DNA of 64,000 bases, taken from positions 124,001 to 188,000 of the forward strand of contig JAWWNJ010000032.1 of NCBI GenBank assembly GCA_037176885.1, given 5' to 3'. This stretch comes from Favolaschia claudopus. Taxonomy: Eukaryota; Basidiomycota; Agaricomycetes; Agaricales; Mycenaceae. The notes beneath the pieces are model-generated. The model saw only the letters and a program-made list of their open reading frames with translations, was not told the origin of the DNA and ran no database searches. Shown here piece after piece: positions 1 through 11,899 of the stretch. The translations under genes were made by a program, and so were the position numbers. Within the stretch, counting starts at the first letter, position 1. Each line of letters opens with the position of its first letter.

Positions 1-923
1 TTCTGGACCACAATCAGCCCCTCGGTCTTTCACAGCAGTCCTTCGCTCATGCCGTCATTGCATGCCCCAAGCTGTCTGAGCTTGGCCTCGCGCTCTATGG
101 GTGTGCTTCCCCGGGTAATGACGAGGTGGGACTTCCCGACGTTTTACGTATGCAGCGGCCAGCACCCTCGTTCGACGAGACCACCCTCGAGTTATTGAGG
201 CAGTCTTCTGCCATCGTTGCCCTCGACTTTAGCAACTGGTCGGAAAACCACCTCTCAGTCACCCAGCTTCTCGATGTCTGGCCGTCGCTCAAGTCCCTCC
301 GCATCAGTGGGACACCACCTAATCTGCCGTCGACCTCGCTCGAGCCGTTCCCTTGTTCTCTGGGGGAACTGCGGATGAACTTCCAGACCTCCCCGTCCGT
401 GGATTTCATGAAGTGGTTGCTGCATAATTCCACCCGCAGTCTTCGCGTTCTGGAACTTGAACGCGAAGCATCCTTCGAGCTCCTCGACTACTTGGCAGAG
501 GCACACGGGGAAACCCTCCGTTCGCTCACGCTCCCCGCCTGCACCTCGTACGAGCATGCGCAGGCTGTCCAAAAATGCGCACAGCTCGGCAAACTAAGGA
601 TGGACAACCCGTTCGTTGTCCCTTCGCTGTACAAGCGCCTACCTGCCGGACTCGAGCATGTCGCGCTTACTTTGGATCATTCCACGGTTCTGCAACCTGT
701 CGTCGATGCCGTTCGCGCCGCCGAGTCATTGAAAGCTGTCACGCTGCATCTGTGGGAGAGCGGCGACCTCAACCCACAGCTCCCCGTCTTGAAGCTTGCG
801 TGCGCCTATCGCGGCGTAGAGCTCAAGATGACCAAGGACATTCGCTTGTTCCGGTCACTCGCTGTAGGTTATCATCTTCCGGTCTCCGATTCCCCGCGCT
901 TATTTCATTTCATAGTGAGTTGA
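1..923 (+). CDS. F-box/LRR-type protein, 3' part
   Basis: The reading frame is open from base 3 of the window, so the true start lies upstream. About 306 residues are visible, ending at TGA 921-923. The protein is a series of leucine-rich, LRR-like segments (for example SLKSLRISGT, LRVLELERE, TLRSLTLPAC), spaced as in the C-terminal halves of Agaricomycete F-box proteins. No F-box is visible, because it would lie further 5'. Such proteins usually act as substrate receptors of SCF ubiquitin ligases, but no substrate can be inferred. A donor-like GTAGGT at about 867 could mean the last exon is spliced differently. The LRR-like character is clear; the family name is inference. Confidence 0.6.
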   Translation, partial: LDHNQPLGLSQQSFAHAVIACPKLSELGLALYGCASPGNDEVGLPDVLRMQRPAPSFDETTLELLRQSSAIVALDFSNWSENHLSVTQLLDVWPSLKSLRISGTPPNLPSTSLEPFPCSLGELRMNFQTSPSVDFMKWLLHNSTRSLRVLELEREASFELLDYLAEAHGETLRSLTLPACTSYEHAQAVQKCAQLGKLRMDNPFVVPSLYKRLPAGLEHVALTLDHSTVLQPVVDAVRAAESLKAVTLHLWESGDLNPQLPVLKLACAYRGVELKMTKDIRLFRSLAVGYHLPVSDSPRLFHFIVS

Positions 924-1703
924 CCGCAACATATTACATTACGCCCATTGTACTCCCTCGAGGACACGACCTCCGTTCATGCGCCATTTCCGAAACGTAC
1001 CCGCATACACATTGTATTATTGCCGACACCGACATCCATTTACGACTTCATGACGGCCACGCTACACGCTGTATATTACCATTCTCCACCACATGGCTCG
1101 TTTTCATTCCCGCTCATCATCATTATTTATCAACTGCAGCATCACATCGCATTCCTACAGTATTTTATCATAAATTTCTGGAAGCACTGGATGGCACCAA
1201 CCACACCCGCATTCGCATTCCTCCCCCACATCTCAACCAACTTACATCCATATATATTCGTTATTATTACCGCTTCTTGATAATGGGTCCTTCACTATAC
1301 TGGACCCGGGACTAAAATTGCGCTTTCCACGTAGACTTCTGCTATTCGCACTTACTTATTATTCGCCATACTATTGCCCCCCTTTGTAGCATTCTTTCGA
1401 TTTCACATAGTGCTAGTACCTTTCGCTTGAATGCAACAGGTTACTCCCATATTTGCGCTGCGTGAAAAATAGCAACAAAAGGCGACCCGAATGTGGAACG
1501 GAATTGCCAAAGGGCTGCGTTGGACTAGGCTCGGACCAGCACTTTACTTTCGGTATCACCTTCAGTAAAATTCCTCCCCGTGAAAGTACCAGCGAGAGAT
1601 TGGTTCGAGTCTAGCGTTGGACGCTGGTCGCTGTTTTGCAGATGATTGCACAGCCACTCTTCCCACAATTAGCGGCACAGCAAAGGTTTGGACTGCTACA
1701 GTC
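924..1703. other. Intergenic region, no gene seen
   Basis: 780 bp between two plus-strand genes. It is AT- and pyrimidine-rich with no convincing coding frame. A GGGTCC/GGACCC inverted pair at 1285-1307 could form a short hairpin in the 3' UTR of the upstream gene. The rest is presumably the promoter of the downstream gene. Confidence 0.5.
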
Positions 1704-3316
1704 ATGTCCTCACTCTCCTCTGTCGTATCCACCCTCGTCCGCGCTCAGATGGGCACATCGGTCCCAGCACAGGTCACCGACGACGAGCTCGACAAAGCCG
1801 TCGCAGAACTAATACTCAAAGAGGCAAAGAAGAAGGCCGAACGCTTTGGCCAGGATGGTATTCGGGCGTATCTTCGAAGCGGATTGTACGTGCACCATCC
1901 ACATCATTGCAAGAAACCCCAACTAACCATCTGCCAACCTACAGGTCTGACAGTAACGCCCCACGAACGAACAAACGCTTCCTGTCGTCCATCATTCGGA
2001 GTACAGATGATCACAACAAGACGATTTTACAAGCACAAGCGCAGGCGGCGCAAGAGCTGAAACGAGAACGAGACGAGATTGAGAGGCGGGAGCGACGCGC
2101 ACGAGCCGAGGAAGCGGTGACAGCGGAGAAGCTGCGACGTTCGCGTGGGGAAGGAAGTAGCAGTTGGCGGAAGACCAAAGACAAGGCCAAGGCCAAGGAG
2201 ACGGACAGTTGGGATCATTGGGATGGGAGAACCGCGGAGCGGCCGAAACGGAAGCAGCGGGACTGGGAGACTTGGAACGGGGAGACTAGCGACGAGGAAG
2301 ATGAGCGGGATAGAAGGCGTAGGAGATCCCAGGACGGGCGGCGGCGAGATGACGACCGTCATTCGTCGTCCAAGCGGAGGAAGAGTGAACGGAGTACACA
2401 CGACGAGTCCAGGCGACACCGAAAGGACGACAAACGGTCTTCCCGGTCCCACAAGAAGTCGCAACCACATTCAGACGATGAACTAGAATCTGCAGACGGT
2501 AGGGGACGTCCAGCCAGATCCAACAGCAAACCCCGCCGCTACGCCCTCGATTCCCTCTCCCCAGCACGCTCGTCCACCGGAACGGAGGACTCGCAGCCTC
2601 GGAAACGCAAACATTCCCCTTCACCTTCCCCATCTCGATCAGAGTCCCACCGAAGTAGACACGCCTCTCCGGCACTCTCAAAACCCAACAAACTTTCTTC
2701 ACGCGAAGTGGAACTGCGCCAGAAACTCAAGTCTACGCGCACTAACGATGACTCTCGTCCCCCAGAACCCTCCTCGACGCCGCCGCCACCACCGCCACTG
2801 CCGCCCCCGCCGCCATCGCGCAAGCCGAAACGCGCGGGGAGCCGCGATTCGAGTTGCGAGCGAACGAACGCTGCATTGGAACGGGCGAAGGCGGCCGCAC
2901 GCCTAATACATCCCCCATCTCGGTCGCCTACGCCTGGGCCCGAACCCGAGGTTCAGTTGCCCTCCAAGATGGACAAGTACTTCGAGGAGTCGTACGACCC
3001 CCGGTTGGATGTTGCGCCTCTCGCGATACCCAAGGTGCCGGCGACGGGGCTCATCAATAATGCAGATTTCGAGGGCTGGGACGCCATGTTGGAGCTCATC
3101 CGAGTGAGGAGGGAGGACAAGGAGGAGAAGAAGATGATGGAGAGGTTGGGTATTACCAAGGAGAAGACGAGTAAGAGCAGTGGGATTGTGAAGGGGCCCA
3201 TTTCGTCCAGTGCGGCCAATGATAGGTGGAGTGGGGAGGGACTGAATATCATGCACATCGAGTATAATAAGCGCGGGGCGGTGCGAGAGTGGGATATGGG
3301 CAAGGAGGGATTTTAA
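1704..3316 (+). CDS. SR-rich nuclear protein, NKAPD1-like
   Basis: Two exons join in frame: 1704-1885 and 1945-3316, with intron GTACGT...ACAG, giving about 517 residues. An N-terminal conserved block runs through AERFGQDGIRAYL. Across the junction, at about residues 60-85, FLSSIIRSTDDHNKTIL resembles the RNVIRHTDAHNK segment of animal NKAPD1. Next come a long Arg/Ser/Glu/Asp/Lys-rich stretch and a run of prolines. A conserved C-terminal module follows (KMDKYFEESYDPRLD, then FEGWDAMLELI, ending in EWDMGKEGF). Composition suggests a nuclear RNA-processing factor; similar fungal proteins are often labelled splicing-factor-like. The gene model is firm, the function is inference. Confidence 0.75.
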
Positions 3317-3416
3317 CAGACATGTTAATTTATACTGCAATTGGAAAGCATCTATACCACATGAATACAGAGAGCAGAGAAGATATCCGAAATATAGTAA
3401 TACATCCAGCCCCACC

Positions 3417-6400
3417 TCACTGCGTTTGTGACCCAACCACTCGTCGTACAACTAGGATCTCTTCTGCGCTCATTTGATCGACAACGACTGAGAAGTTGTT
3501 GGCGTTGCGGGCGGCGCACTCTTGGAAGAAGGATAGCAAATGTGCCTGGCATAATTTGCTCGAACAATACAGACGACCAACAATGAAATCGACGTACCTG
3601 CAGGTCCATCGTAGAGATGGGATCCTGCTTCAAGTCTTCATCGTCGTCTTCATCCAGAACATCGTCGTTGTCAAATGCCATCCCTTTCGGGCCAATAAGT
3701 TCAGAGAGGTACTCAAACTCATCGTTGGGGTTGACTTTGTCTTCATCAGCCCATTCCTCGTCCTAAGCGCCGATCGGTTTTAGCCTCTGTATGCGCGGAA
3801 AAATGAAATGAATGGACTTACCCCATCATCCGAGTCGACTTCATTGAACGACTCTCCCTGCCCCGCGGAAATTGTCGCGGACTCCCCGCCAGATTGCACG
3901 TCATGCAACAACAGCTTCAGGGCCTTGACCGGGAAAGGAATGGAGGTGAATTCAGGCGGACCTAATGAGGAAGGTGCAGGCGCTGATCAGCGTTTTGCTG
4001 AGATGAAGGGCAATGAAATTGACAGCAAGCAAAACGTACTGAGCTTCGCGCGGGACCGTGTCATGATGACTGCTCAACGTGTTCATAATCGAAAAACGCT
4101 ACGGTGCGCGCAAGTCGGTGACTTACCATTCTGGGTTTCGGGTTTGACGATAATGTCGCCCTTGACCTTGAGATTTTGCAGGCTCGGGCGCTCCGATACG
4201 AAAAGTTGGCAGAGTCCCATGGTGCTGATGCGGGCGGGCCAGAAGCCTTGGAACGTCTCGGCATTTTCGCACCATGTCTGGATGAGGATGTCAAGGCCAG
4301 AGCGGCCTTGTACGTTCATCGATTCGAGGAGATCAAGTACAGTGTCTCGTTGGTTGTTGATCAGGAAAGCGAAAGGAATGACCAGGCTCTGTAGAAAGAT
4401 TAGTGTTCGACCACCCAAGACAAACAGGATGTCACCTGGAGGAAAGTAGCGGTTTTCGCTGTTGTCATGCGAGTCACCATGGCCTGCAGAAGCTGGGGTA
4501 GAACGGGCAAAACTGATTCACCCGCTCGGCGGAGCAAGTGAATAATGAGATCTCCGATAACCAACCCTCCCGACTCATCCTGATTTTCCAGCGACTTGGC
4601 AATAACTGAGAGAACACAGTCAATACCACTTCGACCGGAGTCAGACCAGGAAATGAGTTGGCCACAGTCTTTGCGGATGATGAGAGTCAAACAAGAGATA
4701 CCGTTCTGAGAAGTAAGAGTTAGAGGGTAGTTCGAGCGTGGCGGGTGATACGCACCTGCAGGACATCTCTATCCTCCGCCTCTGCTAGACACTTGAACAG
4801 ACTAGGAGCAAGCACGGCAACGAAGCCTTCACCAAGGTTGCCTTCCGACGCTCCTGTCACTAGACTGCTCACAAGTTCTATCGCGGATGACGTGATCCAC
4901 GACTCGTTGAGTGACGCTCCAGCCATGGCCTGACATAGATTCGGCAAAGCCTGCTTGACCACCGTCTGGTAGATACCGTTTGCTGAAGACGAGGCTAAAG
5001 CAGTCAGGATATTGTCGACGTTGGATATGAAGATCGGGTCTAGTTCACAGATTCAAATTCTGGAGTCACTATTCGAAACATCATGCGCCGACCTTTGTTG
5101 TTCTTGGTCCATACTTCCAGGATAGCGAGTACCAGGGAATCTGCTATATCTGAAGAAATCCAGCTGCCCTTGTCGACTCCCACAACAACCGACAAAGTTT
5201 CTAGAACGAGGGACAGAGTTTCCTCGGATGTAACAAGAAGGAATGGACCGAGGTCTTTGGCAATACGAGGTGCGAAAGGCGCAAGTGTAGAGGCGTCCCC
5301 GTTCTGGAAGAAGCTGTAATCGTTTGAGAGCGTTATCAATGGGGGAAAAGGGAAAGACAGACTTGTGAAGAGCCCTAACGGCTGAGAGTTTGACGGGAGC
5401 ACCAGCATCACCCGTTTCTATAACGTGTATCGCAGCTTCGATGTACTGCCCAGCCATTTGTACAGGCAATAATTCGGCGTATTGGCTAGCGAACACAAAT
5501 CCTCGGCCCTGCAGGAAGGGAAACTCTGAGTACACAGTATCAGTCTCGATGCTGGGGAAAACTCGGGGCGGGCGCACCTGATAGTCCAAGCACAGAAGGT
5601 ACCACATCGCTAAGGAGGAGTTCGATGTCGATCGGTTTGGCTCGTCCCGCATCTTGTTCGTCTTCTATATATTCCTGAACGGCATCCGCTTGCGAACCGA
5701 TGGCAGCGAGACCAGCTTCCAGAGGCTTCCACCAGTCCGATCGACCGGCTTCTCTGGTTTGCTTAGAGGCGTTGATGATTTCATGGACGGAAGACTGAAG
5801 CGCAGCGACTGTGTGGGCTCGTGTCTGGTCGATGAGGCACTAACAAAAGTTCAACCCCAGCGGAACCCTGGAGGGTTGCAGACTCACAGCAAGGAGGTCG
5901 AAACCCGCGACTCGGACGCTATATGGTTGGGTCTGGTCTTCCTCTTGTGCAACAAAATCATTGGGGTTATTCGCCCATGTTTCCTCCTGGTACAACATGA
6001 TTGAGGTCCAGACATGAGCGCGAAGAGATACTCACATCGTCAGTAGTCATTTGCAGGAAATTGAAAGTAGATGCGATAAGGCTCAGAAGATTTTGATTCT
6101 CAAACCAGCCTTTTGATTTTCCACCGCGCGTGACTGCGGCCACGAAGTCGAAGATGGGACAGACGAGTTGAGGCAGTTCGATCGCCTCATTTTCGGATGA
6201 GCGAGGTGCAGACTCGTTCGTAGAGAGATAGTACTGGGAGAATGGCGCATAAAGGGATTGGAGGTGGCTGAGTGAGATCGAAAGGTAGGTGTTAAGATAT
6301 GGAGTCAGTGCGCGAGGGAACGAGGTGTGAATCACGTCCAACGCCTGCGCAAGGGTTAATCAATGGATGTGTTGGAACGGGGTACCCTTACCTTGAAGAT

Positions 6401-7436
6401 TTGAATACGGACAGCCAACGCATCCCAGTTTTGGGCGTTGGCAATGTCGGCTTGAGGATCGGTGCTCAACAGCACCTTGAATGCCTCCAACCAGACGGGC
6501 AGTATCGAAGCGATTGCCTCCTTCACGGCCTGTGGATGCTGTCCTTTAACCATATATAGAGCAGCGACACACTGTCTAAAGACAGAGACAGTCCTTGCCC
6601 GGGTGAGAGGTGAGTGCACCTAGATTTGGTCAGAACACACTTTGCAGACTAGAAAGTAGTATACCTCTGGAGCTCCAAGGATAGAGAGGAGTACAGGCAA
6701 GAGATCGCGTAGTACCGGTAGAATTTGGTCTTCAGTCAGATCTGACTTGATGAACTCGGTGAAAACTTGCATGGCCCCATGGACAGAGTCGGTAGAGCCA
6801 GAGGAAAGAAGACCGATTAGAGAGGACAGAAGATCGGGATATTCATCGGGCCAGTCGCTGCTTGCAATCGAAGAGAGCGTATGAGCCTGGGAGTACAAAA
6901 TGTCTCAGACGCCAAGAACGCGATGAATCGCTTATAACGCACGCAGAGTGTACGTATCTGACGTTCCGGGTCGGAAAGGCCATGGAAAACGGCCTGTCGG
7001 ATCTGATTTTTGGTCTGAAATTTGTGGTTTTTGAGATGGAAAAGCGCGTCAAATTGAGGATGGGTACCTCGACAGGCGGAGCAGATCCTTTGAATGTTTG
7101 GAAAAACGGAGACCAACGTTCTGTCACGTATTTACGAAGCACAATGCTCGCAGAGTGCTGGTCAAGACGCCATCAAGACGCGTCAAAATGAGTGATGAAC
7201 GCGACGACTTATCTGGCGCAGAGGCATTTCGGCATCTCGTGCAACAACGAGAGACGAAAGCGATAAGCCGGCCTCTGTTGAACCCGACGGAAACTATTAG
7301 TGTGTACAGTATGAAGAAAAAAGTAGCCTGACGCGCCTGGAGTTGTCAAATACTCTGATAATTTGAGTTCTGCGGTGATCCGGGTATTTGGGTTCGAGTC
7401 CAAGGTGGCTTTGAGGAGGTCTGTAATGGACGCCAT
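3417..7436 (-). CDS. KAP114: Importin-9 / Kap114-family karyopherin
   Basis: A minus-strand gene with many short introns. It starts with MASITDLLKATLDSNP at 7436 and ends with a TGA at 3417-3419. Clear family blocks are RKYVTERWSPFF, SSDWPDEYPDLL, VHGAMQVFTEF, an acidic loop (DNDDVLDEDDDEDL) and the terminal helix after MDLQ, reached through an intron at about 3549-3596. These match importin-9, a HEAT-repeat importin of about 1,040 residues that carries core histones and TBP into the nucleus; the acidic loop is a known feature. The two N-terminal junctions near 7330 and 7200 are not resolved: the frames needed (…AGLSLSSLVVA… and …IVLRKYV) are present, but no plain GT donor fits in phase. Everything downstream looks intact. 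Confidence 0.85.
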
Positions 7437-7780
7437 GATCACAGAACGCGAGATGGCAAGCTAGGTAATGTAATGGGAAAAGCAGAGAAGCACGTTAGCG
7501 TGACGGGATGTCACGCGTCAACTCTGTTTGCTCCCAATTTGTGCCTTCAGCTTGTGGTCTGCGCGGTTGGCTGGTGCTCTATGTTCGGTAGTTCTGGGGC
7601 TACTACAGTGTCGCTTATGTATAACTCCACTCTCTCCGGTAATTCTGGCGAGATCTTCAAGAGCTTCCGTTGTCTGCCCAAACTGTTCGACTGAATTTTC
7701 ACCCTACTGAGTCAAAACGAACACTACGACGGTATTAGAACATTTAGAGAATTCTCAACTACCTATGGTTTGAATGAATG
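7437..7780. other. Intergenic region, no gene seen
   Basis: 344 bp between the start of the importin gene and the stop codon of the next minus-strand gene. It should hold the importin promoter. I see no TATA box, repeat or coding frame I can support. Confidence 0.4.
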
Positions 7781-8626
7781 TCACCGTAACCCTCCCAGCC
7801 GTCTCACACCTACACACCGCACTAAGCGGCCCTCATCTTCGATTCCAGTGCCTGGTGGCACTGGTTCTCCATCTCCTGTGGCAATATCAACAAGAACTCG
7901 TGCTAAAACGTCTGCGGGTGAAACATTGGAGGGCGCCAACGCACGCAACAACGGCGTCAACACAGTGTGGCTAAACCGTATCAAGGCGCTTTGGTCTCTC
8001 TTGTCGGCCAGCGGAGACGGATCCACGAATCCCGGGCGGACGTTGAACACTCGAAGGGCGCTGTAAGACGACTCAGACGGGAGCTTGCGAAGCGCGAGTT
8101 CGGCCCGCCCCTTGATTTTACCAAAAAGGGCGAAAGTTTTCTCTGCTTGGTCTGCACTGTCCCATATGCTGAGATTGATAGCTCATGTGGAAAATTCGCG
8201 AACTTACCCCTCCCCAGACACATGTACGAAATTGAATTTATTATCTTTCGAAAGAGTACTGAATGCCTTGGCAGCAGCGAGTGGGTAGTCGTATGTGATG
8301 CGAATATATTCTCTTTGGAAAGGTTCCAGTTGAGATGAGTGATGCACCAGCCATACTCACTGTTTCGACACTTGCGTCTGGCTGATGCCTTGCGCCCAAA
8401 TCACTGCATCTGCACCCTGAAGGCGGTCGGTCAACGTGGAGGGATACGACGCAAAATCGTCATGGACGATTATCTCGGCCTTGTGCGTATCTAAGCCTTC
8501 GCCTGAAGGGAGCGTGAACTGTCTGCGCGATAGAATTGACAGACGAGTGACTGCTGGCGACGCTAAACAATTGCACATCACAGGGGCCCCGACAGTGCCA
8601 GTAGCGCCGGTCAAGATGATGTGCAT
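7781..8626 (-). CDS. Atypical short-chain dehydrogenase (NmrA/TIP30-like)
   Basis: Three exons. Exon 1 starts with ATG at 8626 and ends near 8359. Exon 2 (about 8317-8207) encodes EYIRITYDYPLAAAKAF. Exon 3 runs through GADQAEKTFALFGKIKGRAEL to the stop at 7781-7783. The N-terminal MHIILTGATGTVG is a Rossmann NAD(P)-binding motif of the TGxxGxxG type, followed by a beta-strand/Arg pattern. The domain layout resembles fungal relatives of HTATIP2/TIP30. The lysine of the YxxxK pair is present, but the position four residues before it is Phe, so classical SDR catalysis is doubtful. Substrate is unknown. The gene is divergent from the F-box gene at 8911, with 284 bp between start codons. Confidence 0.75.
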
Positions 8627-8665
8627 GGCGATGTGGAGATCCCGAGTTGACGCTCTGCCTCGCTC

Positions 8666-8675
8666 TTTATATATA
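8666..8675 (-). promoter_or_regulatory. TATA-box-like element for the SDR gene
   Basis: TTTATATATA on the plus strand reads TATATATAAA on the minus strand. It lies about 40 bp upstream of the SDR start codon at 8626, which would imply a very short 5' leader. Assigned by position and sequence only. Confidence 0.4.
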
Positions 8676-8910
8676 CATTGGACGGTGTATAGACAATAAA
8701 GCGTAGTGAAGGAAAAGCGGATCACCGCGTGTTTTTGAAATTTTGGTGATGGCCAAAGCACTTCACCAACGCGTGCAAAGCGCGTGATCGCGATAGCGCG
8801 CCATGCCGGCAGCCCCCTTGTTTAATTGTTTGGCGCGAACCCCAATTACAACTCTGGAGTCTTTGTCTTTAACCACCACCTATCACTCTACTAGCCTATC
8901 ACCCTTAGCC

Positions 8911-11699
8911 ATGGACCCTGATCCACCCGCTGAATCCAGCAAACGCCGTACTACGCGAACCGTAACGAAGAAGCGCAAATCCGACCCCGCCGACGCTCCT
9001 AGTGCTCCCGCCCCCAAGAGAGCACGAGGGCCGAAGAAAGGTCGACTAGCCGGCCTACTCAACATACCTCTTGACATCTTGTTCGAGGCCAGTTTACCCC
9101 CTTTGCCTTCTGTACTCTACTTGCCCTGACATGACGCCCCCTCATGTACAGATCCTTGGAAACCTACACCCCCTCGATCTGCTACGTCTGAGCAGAACTT
9201 CAAAAGATTTCAGACAACTTCTCATGCAAAAATCCTCCCGTCATATCTGGCGCTCAAGCTTGAACACCGTTGATGGCATGCCGCCATGCCCTCCCAATAT
9301 GAATGAGCCCCAATGGATTAGTTTAGCGTTTGACGCGGTTTGCCAGGTAGATGTGCAAGTATAATCACCTGAGCGGCATCCCCTAATCCATGCCCAGGTC
9401 TGTCACAAAATAGCTCGTAAAGTGGACTGGGGTCTCTTCATTAGAATATGCGGTAAATGTGCCAAGTCTAGGTCTGTTTTTTTGCGTATCTCAAGTTATG
9501 CACTAACTTCTCAGGACTCAGTCTACAGCATCACTTTCTTGGCATTGGCATGGGACTCGTCTCCGGCTCTACTTCGGTCGACTTCTCTAAGTTGATTCCG
9601 TCGCGTCCTGACCATCACAGTATGTGGATTGCACGCTTTGAAAATTCGTCATCTCAAAGACAAATTTGCCAGAGCCATTCAATATTGTATATTTCCCTCC
9701 CGCTTTTGAAAGCGTCAAGAAGGAATACAACGCAATTGCCGGTGCTGATGAAAAGGAAAAATTTATCGAAGACCGCAAAGAACTCGTCAAGATGTTGGCA
9801 GAGGTAACGCTTAATGACTCTGTGTGTTGCAATTATTCAACCCCAGGACATGTAGCATACCATACTCTGTGAAGAATGGTCCGAAAACGTCGCGGATAAC
9901 CGCAGTGCTGAATTGGCCGATCGCAAAGAGGAAAGATACATGGCTATCGTAGCAAGGTTGACCGATTTAGGATGGGGCCCCGAAATTGCCAGTATACAGC
10001 CATCAGACTCTTTGCGCTTACACAAGAGTGTCAAGTTGCCGAATACTTTGACTGACCGAAGTGAGTATCTTTCACCGGGTCGCCATCTAGCTTGTCTCAC
10101 ACCAGATGTAGCATGGAACACTATCAAGCCGGAAATGATTAAGTACATGGAAGGAATGAAGAAAAAGCGTCTAGACAGAGAGCATGTGGCCATCGTCAAT
10201 ACGAGAAAGGGTCGGTTCTCCATGTCTCATTCCACACGGTGCCAGTAGCTGATACCAACTTTCATTTGAAAGCTCTCGCTACAAAAGTTTTACGCACTTT
10301 CAAACGATCGCAATTACCATGGTCAGACTTCATGCCAAATGGCCCCGACTTCTGCGAGGATTTTCCTCGTATCAAGGAGATCATCGTGCAGCCCTCCTCC
10401 GTCACTGTCAAAGAGCAGACATTTGAAGCACTACTGCCTGATTTCCCCGGAATGATCGCGACTTGGCGCGAGGGTCTTCGCGAAAGGGTCGCGAAAGTGT
10501 ACAAGACAGAGCACGAAGACGAGACCCTCAGTGCTAGTGATCTCGAGACCCGCCTCAACCTCGCAACTACCGTCTTCAAATGTGTGGCGTGCTCTCAGGG
10601 TTCCAGCCTCTTTGCTACCATGATGGCTATGGGACTAATGTCCCCGAAACGCTGCCAGCCGCTGTTCTACCGCAACATCCTCGCGCACGAGTGCTGGACC
10701 CGAAACGAGGACTTCTCTCTGGCGATGATGTTTCTGAGCAACCGGGTGCAAAGAGATCACATTTGGAACTGCTCCGGCCTTAGACTCGACTCGGAATTGT
10801 CGGATGTGGTGGCAGACATCGTCAAGGCGTGTGGGATGGACCCGAAAACGACAACGGTCGAGGAGATGGACGCGGCTAATGCCAGATTCGCGTGTCATGC
10901 CTGTGCTGAGCGTGGTACAGCAGCGCCGCTGAATCCCGACGGAAAAACGGGCAGCTCGGCGAACTCTGATGCGGGGACGTCGTCATCTGCAAGCAACGAT
11001 AAGGGTAAGGGCAAAGGCAAGGCTTCAGCTGAGGAGGAGCTAGAGCCTGCGACGGTGCGCGCGTACAACTGGCGCAACGCAATGCGCCATCATGGCGAGC
11101 GACATTTGCACTTCCCGACGGAGTGGTACAAGCTCAGTGACGCCGATGCGGTGGCTGCGCGTGCGCTGGAAGCACAAGAGATTGTCAAAGCGAAGGAAGC
11201 GGACAAGGTCAATGCAGCAAACGATTCAGAGGACAGTGGGGCTGCCAGTCCAGCAGACAACGAAGAAGACGAGCCGATGCCTCCGGTCGAAGTCACTGTC
11301 GATATCGCAGCTACACTAGACGCCCACCCATGCCCCCTTCCCAGCCAGCTTCCTGCGTTCGAATTCTGCTGCGCACATTGCATCGATACGCCAAGCGCCA
11401 CTTCGCCGCTGACGTATGAGTGCATGATGAAGCACCTCCGTGCGCGCCATGATCTCTTGACGCCTCCGGTGCTGAACGAGGATTATTATCGGGCGCTTGC
11501 GGCGCCGGAGATCTATGGTGGCGACGCCTTCCCTGCGCCGGAGCTCAAGACGATGATGCCGGCCAAACCTGATTCCATCGTGGCGCCGCCGACGAGGTTG
11601 TCGAACCCCTTCTTGGATCATTACTTGTACGACTCGGACTCTGATGAAGACTCGTACGACTCGTACGAGGGATACGATGGATACGGAGATTATTGGTGA
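8911..11699 (+). CDS. Large F-box protein (Agaricomycete type)
   Basis: Starts at ATG 8911 with MDPDPPAESSKRRTTR, a basic, nuclear-localisation-like N-terminus, and ends at TGA 11697-11699. The F-box is split between exons: GLLNIPLDILFE, then ILGNLHPLDLLRLSRTSKDF. A Cys-pair block (VCHKIARK…CGKCAKS) typical of this family follows. The long final exon from about 10239 holds conserved CVACS/CHACAE Cys pairs, an acidic Glu/Asp stretch and a tail rich in Tyr, Asp and Ser. It is paralogous to the gene at 37186-39953, sharing blocks such as ACGMDP…TTT and NWRNAMRH. A role as a substrate adaptor in an SCF ubiquitin ligase is inferred from the F-box only. There are at least eight exons; mid-gene junctions are approximate. 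Confidence 0.8.
9088..9151 (+). other. GC-AG intron inside the F-box
   Basis: Exon 1 (8911-9087, phase 0) ends in GAG. The intron begins GCCAGT and ends TACAG, and exon 2 restarts with ATC CTT GGA in phase. The nearest GT (9092) would break the F-box frame. The same Glu|Ile position carries a GC donor in the paralogue at 39608-39710. Confidence 0.6.
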
Positions 11700-11899
11700 A
11701 GATGGACTCCGCAAACGCAAACATCCTAGTGTACTTGAGATTCTTGAAAATGTACAACACGGACACCCAGTACTCGCATTTTTTACGGTAAACCCGTCTC
11801 ACAATGATAATCATGGACTACGGCCGGTCCCAGAGCAATAGCAAGCTATATAATATCCTCTACTGTCCATTAAGTACAAAGGCGCATTCCCAAAAAAAA

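Noticed and set aside
948..1280. 110-aa plus-strand open frame after the first gene
   Set aside because: Composition is AT-rich and histidine/tyrosine-heavy with no motif; it overlaps another open frame and looks like UTR or intergenic sequence.
1595..1615. TTGGTTCGAGTCTAGCG, B-box-like
   Set aside because: The sequence upstream has no A box and no acceptor-stem pairing, so no tRNA is supported.
7380..7405. GGTTCGAGTCC, a perfect tRNA B-box sequence
   Set aside because: It lies inside the first coding exon of the importin gene (minus strand, DSNPNTRI), and no A box or cloverleaf could be found at the right distance.
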